This document shows, piece after piece, positions 7,872 to 16,789 of a DNA stretch of 64,000 nt (positions within the stretch are counted from its first letter, which is position 1; every line of letters begins with the position of its first letter). The notes beneath the pieces were generated by a model, which ran no database searches, was not told the origin of the DNA, and saw only the letters and a list, made by a program, of their open reading frames with translations. The stretch spans positions 1-64,000 of the forward strand of contig UCFC01000019.1 of NCBI GenBank assembly GCA_900471515.1, given 5' to 3'. Position numbers and translations under genes: made by a program. This DNA comes from Hyphomicrobiales bacterium (GTDB taxonomy: Bacteria; Pseudomonadota; Alphaproteobacteria; Rhizobiales; Rhizobiaceae).

Positions 7872-9010
7872 TGAGGCAACAGGCTGCGGATTCAGGCGCC
7901 GGACGGGAGCGAGGGTTGGGCCTCCTTTGGAAAGAGATTCGTGACAACCCCATGCTCTGGCTGCTTGTCGCAGTGCCGGTGGTCTTCGTCGCCGCGCGCG
8001 TTGCCCCCGAGGCGCATACGGTGCTCTTCATTCTGTCGGTGCTTGCCGTGATACCCTTGGCCGGCCTTCTCAGCCACGCGACCGAATCCGTTGCGGCAAA
8101 AACGGGCGATGCTGCCGGCGGTTTGCTCAACGCCACGCTCGGGAACCTGACGGAACTGGTGATAGCGCTGACTGCCCTGCATGCCGGACAATATACTTTG
8201 GTAAAATCGTCCGTTGCCGGCGCGATCGTCACGAATACGCTGTTCATGCTGGGGGCATCGTTTCTACTCGGCGGCCTCAAATATCACAGTCAGGAATTCA
8301 ACCGAGCCAATGCGCGCCTTCAGGCAGGCCTGCTCTTCCTCGCCACGATCGGCCTGCTGATGCCGTCGGCGGTCGCCTCGATGGATTCAACGTCGGCGAG
8401 CGCAGTCATCCAGAAACTCAGCTTCGGCCTGGCGATCCTGCTCATCGTCGGCTACGGGCTGGGGCTGTTGTTCACGCTCAAGACGCATCGCGAGTTCTTT
8501 GCCGCAGCCGAGCACGCTGAGGCGGACGAACAGCCGTGGCCGATCGGCATCGCTCTATCCACACTTGCCGGCGTTACGATACTTGTCGCGCTGGTCAGCG
8601 AGATCTTCGTCGAGTCCGTGCAGGAGGCGGCCGAAGTCTTCGGGATGACGCCCGCCTTTGTCGGCTTCATCGTCGTCGCGCTGGTTGGCGGCGCCGCCGA
8701 AATGGCTTCCGCCTTCTCCGGTGCGCGCAAGAACCGCCTCGACCTGAGCGTGGGCATTGCGCTCGGAAGCGCATCGCAGATCGCGTTGTTCGTCGCTCCC
8801 GTGCTGGTCTTGTTGAGCTATGTGATCGGTCCGACACCGATGGATCTGCAGTTTTCGCCGGGCGTCGTGGTCATGGTTTTCCTGGCGACCATTACGGCGA
8901 TGTTCGTCACCAATAGCGGGCGTTCGGCATGGTTCGTCGGCATGCTGGTGCTGACGGTCTATATGATCTTTGCCACGACCCTATATGTTTTGCCCGAGCG
9001 GACCCTGTGA
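7871..9010 (+). CDS. Ca2+/H+ antiporter, CAX family
   Basis: 379 residues, about 11 membrane helices. The two cation-exchanger repeats are visible: GNLTELVIAL in the first half (after KTGDAAGGLLNATL) and GGAAEMASAFSGARKNRLDLSVGIALGSASQIALFVAPVLVLLSY in the second, each with the acidic residue used for Ca2+ binding. The protein sits in the inner membrane and exports Ca2+ in exchange for protons. The start is the ATG at 7871, overlapping the stop of the preceding peptide gene; a GTG lies directly before it at 7868. An acidic loop (AAEHAEADEQPW) separates the halves, typical of bacterial CAX proteins. Confidence 0.93.
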   Translation: MRQQAADSGAGRERGLGLLWKEIRDNPMLWLLVAVPVVFVAARVAPEAHTVLFILSVLAVIPLAGLLSHATESVAAKTGDAAGGLLNATLGNLTELVIALTALHAGQYTLVKSSVAGAIVTNTLFMLGASFLLGGLKYHSQEFNRANARLQAGLLFLATIGLLMPSAVASMDSTSASAVIQKLSFGLAILLIVGYGLGLLFTLKTHREFFAAAEHAEADEQPWPIGIALSTLAGVTILVALVSEIFVESVQEAAEVFGMTPAFVGFIVVALVGGAAEMASAFSGARKNRLDLSVGIALGSASQIALFVAPVLVLLSYVIGPTPMDLQFSPGVVVMVFLATITAMFVTNSGRSAWFVGMLVLTVYMIFATTLYVLPERTL

Positions 9011-9061
9011 GGCAGATTGCGCAGAGGGTCCGGCCGACCTGAACCTGGGAAGGTCGAAAAC

Positions 9062-9406
9062 GTGCCGACGAAACCTGGCCATAAATTGACCCACAGGCAA
9101 ATGCGGCGTCTGTTCTTCGTCGCGCTCGCAAAGCAGATTCGTGTGATCTGGCCGATCCTGTCCGGGATCGTCTCGGTGATGATCCTATCCGGGCTTGTAA
9201 TCTGGCACATCGAAGGCTGGCGGATCGACGAAGCTCTCTATTTCACTTTCGTCACGGGCCTGACCATCGGCTACGGCGATCTTACCCCCAAACATGTTTC
9301 ATCGCGGATATTGTCGTTGGTCATCGGCTTTGCAGGCATTGTGCTGACCGGCATCGTTGCTGCCGTCACCGTCAAAGCCCTGAATTCCGCCGATTGGGAG
9401 TCCTGA
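9062..9406 (+). CDS. Two-TM potassium-channel-like protein
   Basis: 114 residues with two TM helices (about 35-55 and 88-108) flanking a pore loop that carries the K+ selectivity filter TIGYGDL. This is the Ion_trans_2 pore unit, probably tetrameric. There is no regulatory RCK domain. I prefer the GTG at 9062 because GGGAAGG lies 8 nt upstream; a TTG at 9017 would add 15 residues without a ribosome site. The gene follows the Ca2+/H+ antiporter by about 50 nt on the same strand, so both may serve ion homeostasis under the same promoter. Confidence 0.85.
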   Translation: MPTKPGHKLTHRQMRRLFFVALAKQIRVIWPILSGIVSVMILSGLVIWHIEGWRIDEALYFTFVTGLTIGYGDLTPKHVSSRILSLVIGFAGIVLTGIVAAVTVKALNSADWES

Positions 9407-9545
9407 CGTCCCGCATCGGATCGGCTGCCTGGATGCCAGTGAGAGCGCCGGCCCGTCGCTCTTGCCCTCTGGATCGAGCAATTGAATCTCGTGCGACGTG
9501 ATCCGACCGAGCCGTCCCTGCGAATGATATTGGAGACGAGGATCG

Positions 9546-9570
9546 GGAACGAACGGCGTTCCGTCGAGTT
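9546..9570 (+). promoter_or_regulatory. Possible EcfG (general stress) promoter
   Basis: GGAAC (9546-9550) is followed by 17 nt and GTT (9568-9570), close to the alphaproteobacterial EcfG consensus GGAAC-N16/17-CGTT. It lies about 40 bp before the ATG of the small helical protein at 9612. The C of CGTT is an A here, and the GGAAC is also one arm of an inverted repeat (GGAACG...CGTTCC), so the reading is uncertain. Confidence 0.4.
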
Positions 9571-9611
9571 TGGATGATTGACGGGTTCGCGCAGATGATC
9601 GGAGCTACGCC

Positions 9612-9848
9612 ATGAGCAGAGAGCGTGGGCGAAGGAAATTGATGCTCCGGCTTCCCGATATCCGTCATCGGCTCGTTGGCATGACGAACGAGACGCTGGG
9701 TGAGATGTTTGAGGCCTATGACCTTGCCGTCGACGCACTGGATCGGTTCCGAAATCAGCACCCGCGAGAAGACAGGCTGATCGCCGAATATGAACAGCTC
9801 TGCCTGGAAATAGAGCGGGAAATTGTCGTCTACTGCAGCGACCGCTGA
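9612..9848 (+). CDS. Small helical protein, paralogue A of three in the window
   Basis: 78 residues, charged and probably all-helical, no signal or TM segment. The core LGEMFEAYDLAVDALDRF...LIAEYEQLCLEIEREI aligns with the proteins at 20077-20376 (LNDLLEAYEEASFALERF...LADEYTALCAEIESDI) and, more weakly, 14077-14391 (FHSMCEDLAAAAEALAHV...). The family is unnamed to me. The last 19 nt overlap the end of the convergent AI-2E-type gene. A possible EcfG promoter precedes it, which would fit a general stress role. Confidence 0.65.
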   Translation: MSRERGRRKLMLRLPDIRHRLVGMTNETLGEMFEAYDLAVDALDRFRNQHPREDRLIAEYEQLCLEIEREIVVYCSDR

Positions 9849-10993
9849 ACCTGTCCGTCGAACCCGGCAGCGGGATGATCGTTCCCGCTTGCCGTCGTTC
9901 CGGGCCAGGCCCAGGCCCGCAGCAATTCGTAAAAGACGCTGAGGACCACGGGTCCCAGAAACAGGCCGAGAAGCCCGTGAGAGAGCGTGCCGCCGATGAC
10001 CCCGATCAGGATGACGGGCATCGGGGTCGAGAGGCCACGTGCCATCAGCACGGGCTTCAGGACGTTGTCGACGACCGTGATCGGTATGGCGAGACAGGTA
10101 AAGAGGAGGGCGGTGGCAGACGGCCAGGAGAACCATGCCCAGATGATCATGGGCAGAAGCACCAGCGCCGGTCCCAGCTGCATCACGCAGAGCATGAAGA
10201 CGGCGAAGCTCAGTGCGCCGCGTGCTGGAATGTCGAAGAAGGCAAAGCACAGGCCGCAAAGCAGGGTCTGAAGGAACGCGACGCCGATGACGCCGCGCGA
10301 GACATTCCGTACCGTGGCTCCGGCAAGCCGTGCAAAGCCAACACCTTTTTCGCCGGCAATACGGCTTGCCAGCACCTGTATCGCCGCCGCCAGATGTGTG
10401 GCTCGTGTGAGAAACAGGCCGGAAAGAATGGTGGAGACGACAAAGCTCAGCACGCCGCCGCCGATCGAGGCGAGCTTCGTGACGACGACGCCCGTGACCT
10501 CGCGAATGGGAGCCTGAAACTTGATGATGGTCGAGGCGAGATCGCCTGCTATCTTGTTCCATGCGTCGTCGATACGCTCTCCGATGACCGGCCACTCCTT
10601 GACGGCGGCCGGTGCGGCGGGCAGTGCAATGTTCTCCGTCATCAGCTTTTCGACCAGCGCCTGCGCGGCATCGGCAAAATTGACCGCCACGAGGGCCAGC
10701 GGCGCGATGATAAGGATGAGGCAGCCGACGACAACGATGACGGCCGCAATAACCGGCCTGTTCCCGATCAGCCGCGAGAGCGCCTCGAACATCGGAAACA
10801 GTGCCACGGTGAGGATCGCCGACCAGATGACGATCAGCGCGAATGGCGCAATGAGTACCATGGTCCAGTAGGCGAAAAGCCCGATAATGCCCAGCCGGAC
10901 AAGATCGCTGACCCTTGCCTCTATCGAAATCTGGCCGGCCTCGGTTTTCGGCGCCGGTGTCTCGGTCGTCTGTTCCATGTGGCCATCCGCCAT
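9830..10993 (-). CDS. AI-2E/PerM-family membrane transporter
   Basis: 387 residues with about eight TM helices: a pair near the N-terminus (LGIIGLFAYWTMVLIAPFALIVIWSAIL), a periplasmic/soluble segment (about 115-190), then a hydrophobic C-terminal half with ITVVDNVLKPVLMARGLSTPMPVILIGVIGG, the signature region of this family. Despite the family name, members have diverse or unknown substrates, including Na+/H+ exchange; a quorum-sensing role should not be assumed. The ATG at 10993 or the one at 10978 could be the start. It is the last gene of a minus-strand run SulP-PPK2-AI-2E, with only 17 nt after PPK2. Confidence 0.88.
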   Translation of the reverse strand: MADGHMEQTTETPAPKTEAGQISIEARVSDLVRLGIIGLFAYWTMVLIAPFALIVIWSAILTVALFPMFEALSRLIGNRPVIAAVIVVVGCLILIIAPLALVAVNFADAAQALVEKLMTENIALPAAPAAVKEWPVIGERIDDAWNKIAGDLASTIIKFQAPIREVTGVVVTKLASIGGGVLSFVVSTILSGLFLTRATHLAAAIQVLASRIAGEKGVGFARLAGATVRNVSRGVIGVAFLQTLLCGLCFAFFDIPARGALSFAVFMLCVMQLGPALVLLPMIIWAWFSWPSATALLFTCLAIPITVVDNVLKPVLMARGLSTPMPVILIGVIGGTLSHGLLGLFLGPVVLSVFYELLRAWAWPGTTASGNDHPAAGFDGQVQRSLQ

Positions 10994-11010
10994 GTGTCAG
11001 GCGGCTCCGC

Positions 11011-11853
11011 CTACGGCGTTGTGTCGGGCACGATACGGCGGATGCTGCGATCCTCCATGAAGTCGGCCGGCCGCTTCTGGCGTTTGCCGAGATCGGGCTC
11101 GTCAAATTTCAGCCGCTCGTAGGGGATGGACTGCAGGATGTGCGAGATGCAGTTGATCCGCGCGCGTTTCTTGTCGTCCGAGGGTACGATCCACCACGGA
11201 GCGTGATTGGTGTCGGTCATCCGCAGCATCTCGTCATAGGCACGCGTATAGTCCCACCAGCGCTGGTAGGATTCGACGTCCATCGGGCTCAGCTTCCACT
11301 GCCGCAGCGGGTCGTCGATCCGGCGCCGGAAGCGACGTTCCTGCTCTTCCTCGCTGACGGTCAGGAAATATTTGAGCAGGATGACGCCGCTTTCGACGAT
11401 GGCTGCCTCAAAGCGGGGGGCAAGCTCAAGAAAACGCTGTGCTTTCTTCTCGCTGCAGAAGCCCATGACGCGGTCCACGCCGGCGCGGTTGTACCAGCTG
11501 CGGTCGAATATCACGACTTCGCCGGCAGCCGGCAGGTGGGCAATGTAGCGCTGCATGTAGATCTGAGATTTCTCGCGCTCGGTCGGCGCAGGCAGCGCCA
11601 CGACGCGGAAGACACGCGGACTGACCCTCTCGGTTATCCGCTTGATCATGCCTCCCTTTCCGGCGGCGTCACGTCCCTCGAAGACGATGACGATCCTTGC
11701 GCCGGATTTCTTCACCCAGGCTTGCAGATGGGCAAGCTCCACCTGCAGCCGCCCGATTTCCTTGTCGTAATCCCACGGCTTCTTTTTCTTTTTGTCCTTG
11801 CCGCCGCGGCTTGCCTCACCCTCGGCCTGCTTCAGCTCGTAATTCTCGTCCAT
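11011..11853 (-). CDS. ppk2: Polyphosphate kinase 2 (PPK2)
   Basis: 280 residues. PPK2 enzymes move phosphate between inorganic polyphosphate and nucleoside di- or monophosphates. The Walker A region FEGRDAAGKGG is at 59-69, the Walker B/lid residues at 113-128 (VVIFDRSWYNRAGVDRVM, D117), and the family motif RWWDYTRAYDEML follows. Single-domain size fits class I. The ATG at 11853 has AGGAGG about 9 nt upstream; that ribosome site sits just past the stop of the upstream SulP gene (TGA at 11871-11873), which implies coupled translation. N-terminal lysines (KDKKKKK) may aid polyanion binding. Role: energy/phosphate storage or nucleotide regeneration during stress. Confidence 0.93.
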   Translation of the reverse strand: MDENYELKQAEGEASRGGKDKKKKKPWDYDKEIGRLQVELAHLQAWVKKSGARIVIVFEGRDAAGKGGMIKRITERVSPRVFRVVALPAPTEREKSQIYMQRYIAHLPAAGEVVIFDRSWYNRAGVDRVMGFCSEKKAQRFLELAPRFEAAIVESGVILLKYFLTVSEEEQERRFRRRIDDPLRQWKLSPMDVESYQRWWDYTRAYDEMLRMTDTNHAPWWIVPSDDKKRARINCISHILQSIPYERLKFDEPDLGKRQKRPADFMEDRSIRRIVPDTTP

Positions 11854-11870
11854 GGCTCTGCCTCCTCCTG

Positions 11871-13589
11871 TCACTCAGATGCATTGTTTGCCGGCGCGGC
11901 ATTGCCGATCTGGTCGATATCGCCAATCAGCGTCCGCAAGGCTTCCTCTCTGCCGTTGAAAAGATTGTAGGCGCCGATTGCCTTGATGACGCCGGCGCGT
12001 TCGAGCACGCTGCGGCTTTCTTCGCTGAGATCGGCGATTGCGAAAATGACATGTCGTTTGGCAAGGATCTCGGCGACGGCCTCGAGGGCGGTTGCGCCGG
12101 TGCTGTCGACATGTGTGATGGCGCTTGCATCCAGCACCAGGCATCTGGTTTCGGCGGGAAGCGCCCTTGCTGTCGAGATGAGCCGCGTGCGCACGTAATC
12201 GGCGTTGTAAAACAGGATGTTGCCCTGGATCGCGAAGACGGCCGCACCCGCAACGGGGCGAGCTTCCGGGAATCGTTGCAGGTCGAAGAAACCGTGCCGC
12301 CCTTCGATGCGGCCAAGAAGGCCGTCACGCGGAAACATCGTCTGGCGCAGCAGATAGGCGAAGGTTGCCGCAACCGCGACGATGACACCGTTGAGGACGC
12401 CGAAGCTGATTGCGCCCCACATGGCGATCAGCGCGAAGAGAAATTCCATGCGGCTGATGTGCCAGATTTTCTTCAGTTCGTTGACGTCAATGAGGCTGAT
12501 GGCCGCCGCTGCCAGGATCGCGGCAAGTGCGGGGATCGGAAGGATGCGCAGCGCAGCGTGAAGAAAAACCAGGGCGGCGACCAGGGTGGCGGCCGACACC
12601 AATCCTGCAACCTGCGAAACGCCCCCCGTCGACAGATTTATGGCCGTTCGGGAATCCGATACGCTGACCGGAAACGAACCGAAGAGTCCGGGCGCAATAT
12701 TGGCGGCGCCGAGCCCGATCAGTTCCTGATTGGCATCGACCTCTTCGCCGGTTCGCGAGCCGAAGCTGCGTGCCGCCACGATGCCGGCGCCAAAGCTCAC
12801 GAGGAAGATCGCCGCGGAACCGGCAGCGATCTTGTCGAGCGGCATCTGATGGAAAGCGGGCAGGGAGAGCGAGGGAAGCCCGCGCGGGATATCGCCGACC
12901 ACTGCTATGCCCTGGCCCCGAAAGTCGAAGATCGCAGACAGGGCGACGGAGACGACGACGACCAGCACCGGACCCGGAATCTTGAAGCGGAAGGCCCGGA
13001 CGAGCCAGAGCAGCGCGAACATGGCGAGGCCGAGGATGAGCGAGGGCATGTGGATCATGCCGCTTTTGGCAAGGATTTCGACGACGGGTTGGACCAGGCC
13101 GTCGGATTCGATCTTCACGCCTGTGAAACGGCCGATCTGGCCGACCAGGATCGAGAGCGAGACGCCGGCGAAGAAGCCGACCAGAATTGGGCGGGACAGG
13201 AAGTTCGCGAGAACGCCGAGCTTCAGCAATTTTGCGGCGATATAACAGATGCCGACCCCGAGGGCGAGAGCGGCCGCGATGGCGACGCGGTCGTTGCCGG
13301 CGGCAGGATCGGCGGCGACGATAGCGCCCATCGCAGCCGCAAGCACGGTCATCGTCGCAGCGTCCGGCCCGACGATCAACAGCCGTGACGGCCCGAAAAT
13401 CGCATAGGCGATCGGTGCGACGATGCTGGCATAGATACCGGTCTCCGGCGGCAGGCCGGCGATAGCGGGATAAGCAATGGCGCTCGGCAGGCCGACTGCG
13501 GCGATCGACAGCCCCGCAGGGATGTCGCTGCGGAGCCAGCTCCTGTTGAAACCGGTCAAGCCTCGCAACATCGGAAGACTGCCTATCAC
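11871..13589 (-). CDS. SulP-family anion permease with STAS domain
   Basis: 572 residues: a membrane domain of 10-14 helices (about 20-430), beginning with WLRSDIPAGLSIAAVGLPSAIAYPAIAGLPPETGIYASIVAP, the SulP signature region, followed by a cytoplasmic STAS domain (about 455-560; LVLDASAITHVDSTGATALEAV). Family members carry sulfate, bicarbonate or dicarboxylates; the substrate is not readable here. The start is GTG at 13589, with AAGGAGGGAG ideally spaced upstream. It is first in a probable SulP-PPK2-AI-2E operon. Confidence 0.9.
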   Translation of the reverse strand: MIGSLPMLRGLTGFNRSWLRSDIPAGLSIAAVGLPSAIAYPAIAGLPPETGIYASIVAPIAYAIFGPSRLLIVGPDAATMTVLAAAMGAIVAADPAAGNDRVAIAAALALGVGICYIAAKLLKLGVLANFLSRPILVGFFAGVSLSILVGQIGRFTGVKIESDGLVQPVVEILAKSGMIHMPSLILGLAMFALLWLVRAFRFKIPGPVLVVVVSVALSAIFDFRGQGIAVVGDIPRGLPSLSLPAFHQMPLDKIAAGSAAIFLVSFGAGIVAARSFGSRTGEEVDANQELIGLGAANIAPGLFGSFPVSVSDSRTAINLSTGGVSQVAGLVSAATLVAALVFLHAALRILPIPALAAILAAAAISLIDVNELKKIWHISRMEFLFALIAMWGAISFGVLNGVIVAVAATFAYLLRQTMFPRDGLLGRIEGRHGFFDLQRFPEARPVAGAAVFAIQGNILFYNADYVRTRLISTARALPAETRCLVLDASAITHVDSTGATALEAVAEILAKRHVIFAIADLSEESRSVLERAGVIKAIGAYNLFNGREEALRTLIGDIDQIGNAAPANNASE

Positions 13590-13599
13590 CGCTCCCTCC

Positions 13600-13848
13600 T
13601 TATGCTTTCACCATGAGCCCCATTGTGTTTTGCCGTCGCTTGCGGCGATGCAGACGCCGCCGCCGCGATCGCGATAGATTGCGGCCTCGATCAGCAACGT
13701 AAAACAGCATGACGACGACAAAGATCAGCACGCCCAAGGCAGAACCGTCGAGAAACACAGCCGCGCCCTTCCGGCTGGTCCGGACAAGCCGTTCGATCGC
13801 TATCAGCGCGGAATAGTAGGCTTGTTTTGGTTCCGATGCCCGTAGCAT
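13600..13848 (-). CDS. Putative small single-TM protein
   Basis: 82 residues with one TM helix (SALGVLIFVVVMLFYVAD) and a strongly basic tail (NLSRSRRRRLHRRKRRQNT). It lies 10 bp upstream of the SulP gene on the same strand, so it could open that operon, but no clear ribosome site precedes the ATG and I do not recognise a family. It may be spurious. Confidence 0.35.
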   Translation of the reverse strand: MLRASEPKQAYYSALIAIERLVRTSRKGAAVFLDGSALGVLIFVVVMLFYVADRGRNLSRSRRRRLHRRKRRQNTMGLMVKA

Positions 13849-13862
13849 CGCGTAGTCTCTAT

Positions 13863-14076
13863 CGCGCTATCGCGGGCATATCCGTCGCGCGGGATTGCCT
13901 CTGCAGCAGGGCAAGGAGGCGGGACCGGCCAAAGGACTGCCATTCCAGCCCCTACACCCGCAATCCACATGGGTTTTGGAAGCCGGCTAACGTATGATCG
14001 CGTATTTTACGTCTCCCGCCGATCCGCTTGTTATATAATTTCCTCATCTGCTTAGCGCAGTTTGACAAAGGGGGGG
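13863..14076. other. Intergenic region between divergent units
   Basis: No gene seen. It contains an AT-rich promoter-like patch (TTATATAATT near 14031-14040, resembling a -10 region) about 40 bp before the next gene. The 16-nt ATCGCGTAGTCTCTAT just before it (13847-13862) is nearly repeated at 7551-7566. Confidence 0.4.
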
Positions 14077-14391
14077 ATGATGTCGGGAGAGCAAGGTTCG
14101 ACATTCCTGTCCGCCCTTGAGACGGCAGAGACCTATTTCCCCGACCAGAAGCGGCTGGTGCAGCGGCTTTTTTATGTGAGTGAGCCCTTTCACAGCATGT
14201 GTGAGGATCTGGCTGCCGCCGCGGAGGCCCTGGCGCATGTCGAGCGGTTGCCGGAAGCAATTCGGGACGCACGCCAGCTGGAATATGCGGGTCTCGTCGA
14301 CGCACTGCTGAAAGAGATGGGGGAGGCGATCGCCCAATCGAAAATCGTCGTGCTCAGGCAGTCTCCGCGAACCGGCCCGAAATCTCCATGA
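14077..14391 (+). CDS. Small helical protein, distant paralogue B
   Basis: 104 residues, soluble, mostly helical (FHSMCEDLAAAAEALAHVERLPEAIRDARQLEYAGLVDALLKEMGEAIAQ as the core, in pieces). The spacing of aromatic/acidic residues matches the small proteins at 9612 and 20077. Start is the ATG at 14077 or 14080, directly behind AAAGGGGGG; the TTG at 14062 is less likely. It precedes the DUF3300 gene by 41 nt and may be cotranscribed. Family unnamed to me. Confidence 0.65.
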   Translation: MMSGEQGSTFLSALETAETYFPDQKRLVQRLFYVSEPFHSMCEDLAAAAEALAHVERLPEAIRDARQLEYAGLVDALLKEMGEAIAQSKIVVLRQSPRTGPKSP

Positions 14392-14432
14392 GCGCAGCTG
14401 CCATTCAATGACCCAAGGGAGGTCCATGCGTG

Positions 14433-15818
14433 ATGAAAGCAATTTCCCGCAAACTGCTTGGGGGATTCTCGGTGCTGGCAATCATTGCATTGCAGCCTGC
14501 CCTTCCGGCGCGAGCCCAGGTTCCCATTCCGGCACCGGCACCCGCACAGACGAGTGCCGACGAGCCGGCGGCAACGCTTCTATCCGATGACGAGCTTGAA
14601 GTGCTCGTGGCGCGCATCGCGCTCTATCCCGACGAGCTCGTTGCGGCAATTTCAGCGGCATCGCTCTTTCCCCTTCAGGTCGTTGAGGCACAGCGCTTCC
14701 TGGAGGCGAAGAAGAAGGATTCCGATCTCAAGCCCAAGAGCGATTGGGACGGCAGCGTCGTTTCCCTGCTGAACTACCCGGATATCGTCAAGATGATGAG
14801 CGAGGACCTCGACTGGACCCAATCGCTCGCCGACGCGCTTACCAACCAGCAGAAGGATGTCCTGATCGCCATCCAGCAGCTTCGCGACGAAGCGGTGGAA
14901 AAGAATATCATCAAGACGGATGACAAGGTGACGGTCGTCACCGAGAACGACAACATCATCATCCGGCCGACCGATCCGGAAAAGATCTATATCCCGCAAT
15001 ATCCGCCGGAAATGCTTTATGAGCCCGGTTATGTGTCAGAGCCGATCTCCTATTATCCCGATTATTACGACAGCTACTATTACCCCGGCGCAACCTTCTT
15101 TGCCGCTGCTGTGACCGGGCTTGCCTGGGCCGCCATCGTCAACTGGGATGACTGGGGTGTCTGGGGCGGCCGCTGGGACGGCGATATCGACATCGACTGC
15201 AACAATTGCCTGAACGATCGCGATTTCAACGGAAAGCTGAAGTGGAACGACGTCGACTGGAGCAATGTCGACCGCAGCAAATTGAGCATCGGCAAGGACC
15301 AGCTTTCGAAGCTGGACCGGTCGGCGATCAAATCCGGCCTGCAGGCCGACAATCGCAACCAGTTGCGCAACAGGGCCAAGGATATCCAGGCGAGCCAGAG
15401 GCCCGGCAATCGCGCCAATTCGGCGCGCGCGGACGACATCCGCAAGAGCACGGCGCAAGGCCTGAAGGACAGGCCGCAGGCAAACAGGCCGGCAGCGGCA
15501 AACAGGCCGACGGCGGCCAATCGGCCGGCCGCATCCCGGCCCGAAGCGCGTCCTCAGAAGGCAGCGAACCGCCCGTCCAAGCCAGCGCAGAAGTCCGCCG
15601 TGAAGCGGTCCAGCAAACCTCAGATGGCGGCCAGAGCGGACAATCGCGGACGCCAGCCAAGCGCGCTCGGCAATGTCCAGTCCGGTCGCCGTGAGGCTGT
15701 CGCCTCGAAACGGGGAGCGCAGAGCATGGGCGCCCATCGCCAGTCGGCTCGTCCCGTCCAGCACCGGCCGCGCCCGTCCGGAGGAGGGGGCCGCGGTGGT
15801 GGCGGCAGACGGCGATGA
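14433..15818 (+). CDS. DUF3300 exported protein
   Basis: 461 residues with a signal peptide (KLLGGFSVLAIIALQPALPARAQ, cleavage after ARA). The DUF3300 domain spans about 50-235: LSDDELEVLVARIALYPDELVAAISAASLFPLQVVEAQRFL..., then IYIPQYPPEMLYEPGY and a Tyr-rich YYPDYYDSYYYP stretch. The C-terminal 170 residues are low-complexity, basic and rich in NRP/AAN repeats, ending GGGGRGGGGRRR, perhaps for binding nucleic acid or polyanionic polymer outside the membrane. Function unknown. The ATG at 14433 has AAGGGAGG upstream. It is almost always found beside DUF2950, as here, 28 nt downstream. Confidence 0.88.
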   Translation: MKAISRKLLGGFSVLAIIALQPALPARAQVPIPAPAPAQTSADEPAATLLSDDELEVLVARIALYPDELVAAISAASLFPLQVVEAQRFLEAKKKDSDLKPKSDWDGSVVSLLNYPDIVKMMSEDLDWTQSLADALTNQQKDVLIAIQQLRDEAVEKNIIKTDDKVTVVTENDNIIIRPTDPEKIYIPQYPPEMLYEPGYVSEPISYYPDYYDSYYYPGATFFAAAVTGLAWAAIVNWDDWGVWGGRWDGDIDIDCNNCLNDRDFNGKLKWNDVDWSNVDRSKLSIGKDQLSKLDRSAIKSGLQADNRNQLRNRAKDIQASQRPGNRANSARADDIRKSTAQGLKDRPQANRPAAANRPTAANRPAASRPEARPQKAANRPSKPAQKSAVKRSSKPQMAARADNRGRQPSALGNVQSGRREAVASKRGAQSMGAHRQSARPVQHRPRPSGGGGRGGGGRRR

Positions 15819-15846
15819 GGTCTTTTCAAGTTCAGGGAGTTACATC

Positions 15847-16785
15847 ATGAGACGTCAACCGACGGTAATTCCGCTTGTGTTTGCGGCAGTGTTTTGTGCA
15901 ATGCCGGTTGCGCCGGCGCTTTCGCAAGTGCAGACCGATCTTGCCGAATACAGGGCGGCAACGTCCTCACCGAAATTCGACAGTCCGCAGCTTGCGCTCG
16001 ACAAACTGAAATCGGTGCTGGGTTCCGGCAATATCGACGATCTCGCCACCCTGCTCGGCCTCAGGGCGGACAAGCTGCGTGCCAGCAACGAGGCGATGAC
16101 CGCCTACGGATTGATCCGCGAGGGTGCCGAACGGCAGGCGGTTTTGCGGGATTTCGACGGCGCAACGATCGTGGCGATCGGAGATCGGCTCTGGCCGCTG
16201 CCTTTTCCCCTGACCGAGGACAAGGACGGCAAATGGTCCTTTGACACCGAGCGCGGCCTCGAAGAGATCGTCAATCGCCGCATCGGCGAAAACGAACTCG
16301 CCACCATCGACACGATGCATGAATATGTGGCGGCACAGTACCAATATGCGTCCGCCGATCGCGACGGCGACGGCATCTACGAGTTCGCCAGGAAGCTGAT
16401 CAGCAGTCCGGGCAAGCTCGATGGCCTGTACTGGGAGCCGAACGTCTATCCCGAGGAAAGCCCGGCAAGCGCGCTGGTCGAGACGGCCGCCTTTGGGGCG
16501 GCCAAACGTGGCGAGGGCTATTTCGGCTATCGCTACCGGATTCTGACATCCCAGGGAGACAATGTGCTCGGCGGCAAACAAAGCTATGTCGTCAACGGCT
16601 ACATGACCGGCGGCTTTGCGCTGATCGCCTGGCCGGTCAAATATCGAGTGACCGGCGTTCAGACGTTCATGGTCAATGGCACGAGCGTTATCTACCAGCG
16701 TGATCTGGGACCGGAAACGGAGGCACGCGCGGCGGCGATCAAGGATTTCAATCCGGATGCCAGCTGGACCGTGGTAAGCGAATAG
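15847..16785 (+). CDS. DUF2950 exported protein
   Basis: 312 residues with a signal peptide (PTVIPLVFAAVFCAMPVAPALSQ). The DUF2950 fold is recognisable from FDSPQLALDKLKSVLGSG near the N-terminus, the DRDGDGIYEFARKLISSPGKLDGLYW segment and the GYFGYRYRILTSQG...GFALIAWPVKYRVTGVQTFMV ending. The DxDGD turn may bind a cation. Start is the ATG at 15847 with AGGGAG about 8 nt upstream; the longer frame overlaps DUF3300. The function is unknown, but the DUF3300-DUF2950 pair is conserved across proteobacteria and is presumably a periplasmic unit. Confidence 0.88.
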   Translation: MRRQPTVIPLVFAAVFCAMPVAPALSQVQTDLAEYRAATSSPKFDSPQLALDKLKSVLGSGNIDDLATLLGLRADKLRASNEAMTAYGLIREGAERQAVLRDFDGATIVAIGDRLWPLPFPLTEDKDGKWSFDTERGLEEIVNRRIGENELATIDTMHEYVAAQYQYASADRDGDGIYEFARKLISSPGKLDGLYWEPNVYPEESPASALVETAAFGAAKRGEGYFGYRYRILTSQGDNVLGGKQSYVVNGYMTGGFALIAWPVKYRVTGVQTFMVNGTSVIYQRDLGPETEARAAAIKDFNPDASWTVVSE

Positions 16786-16789
16786 GATT

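Noticed and set aside
9830..10993. Quorum-sensing (autoinducer-2) export role
   Set aside because: The family name is historic and other members have different transport roles; no lux genes in the window support it.
11697..13388. 563-codon open frame on the plus strand
   Set aside because: Antisense to the SulP and PPK2 genes; Asp/Arg/Gly-rich translation typical of high-GC shadows.
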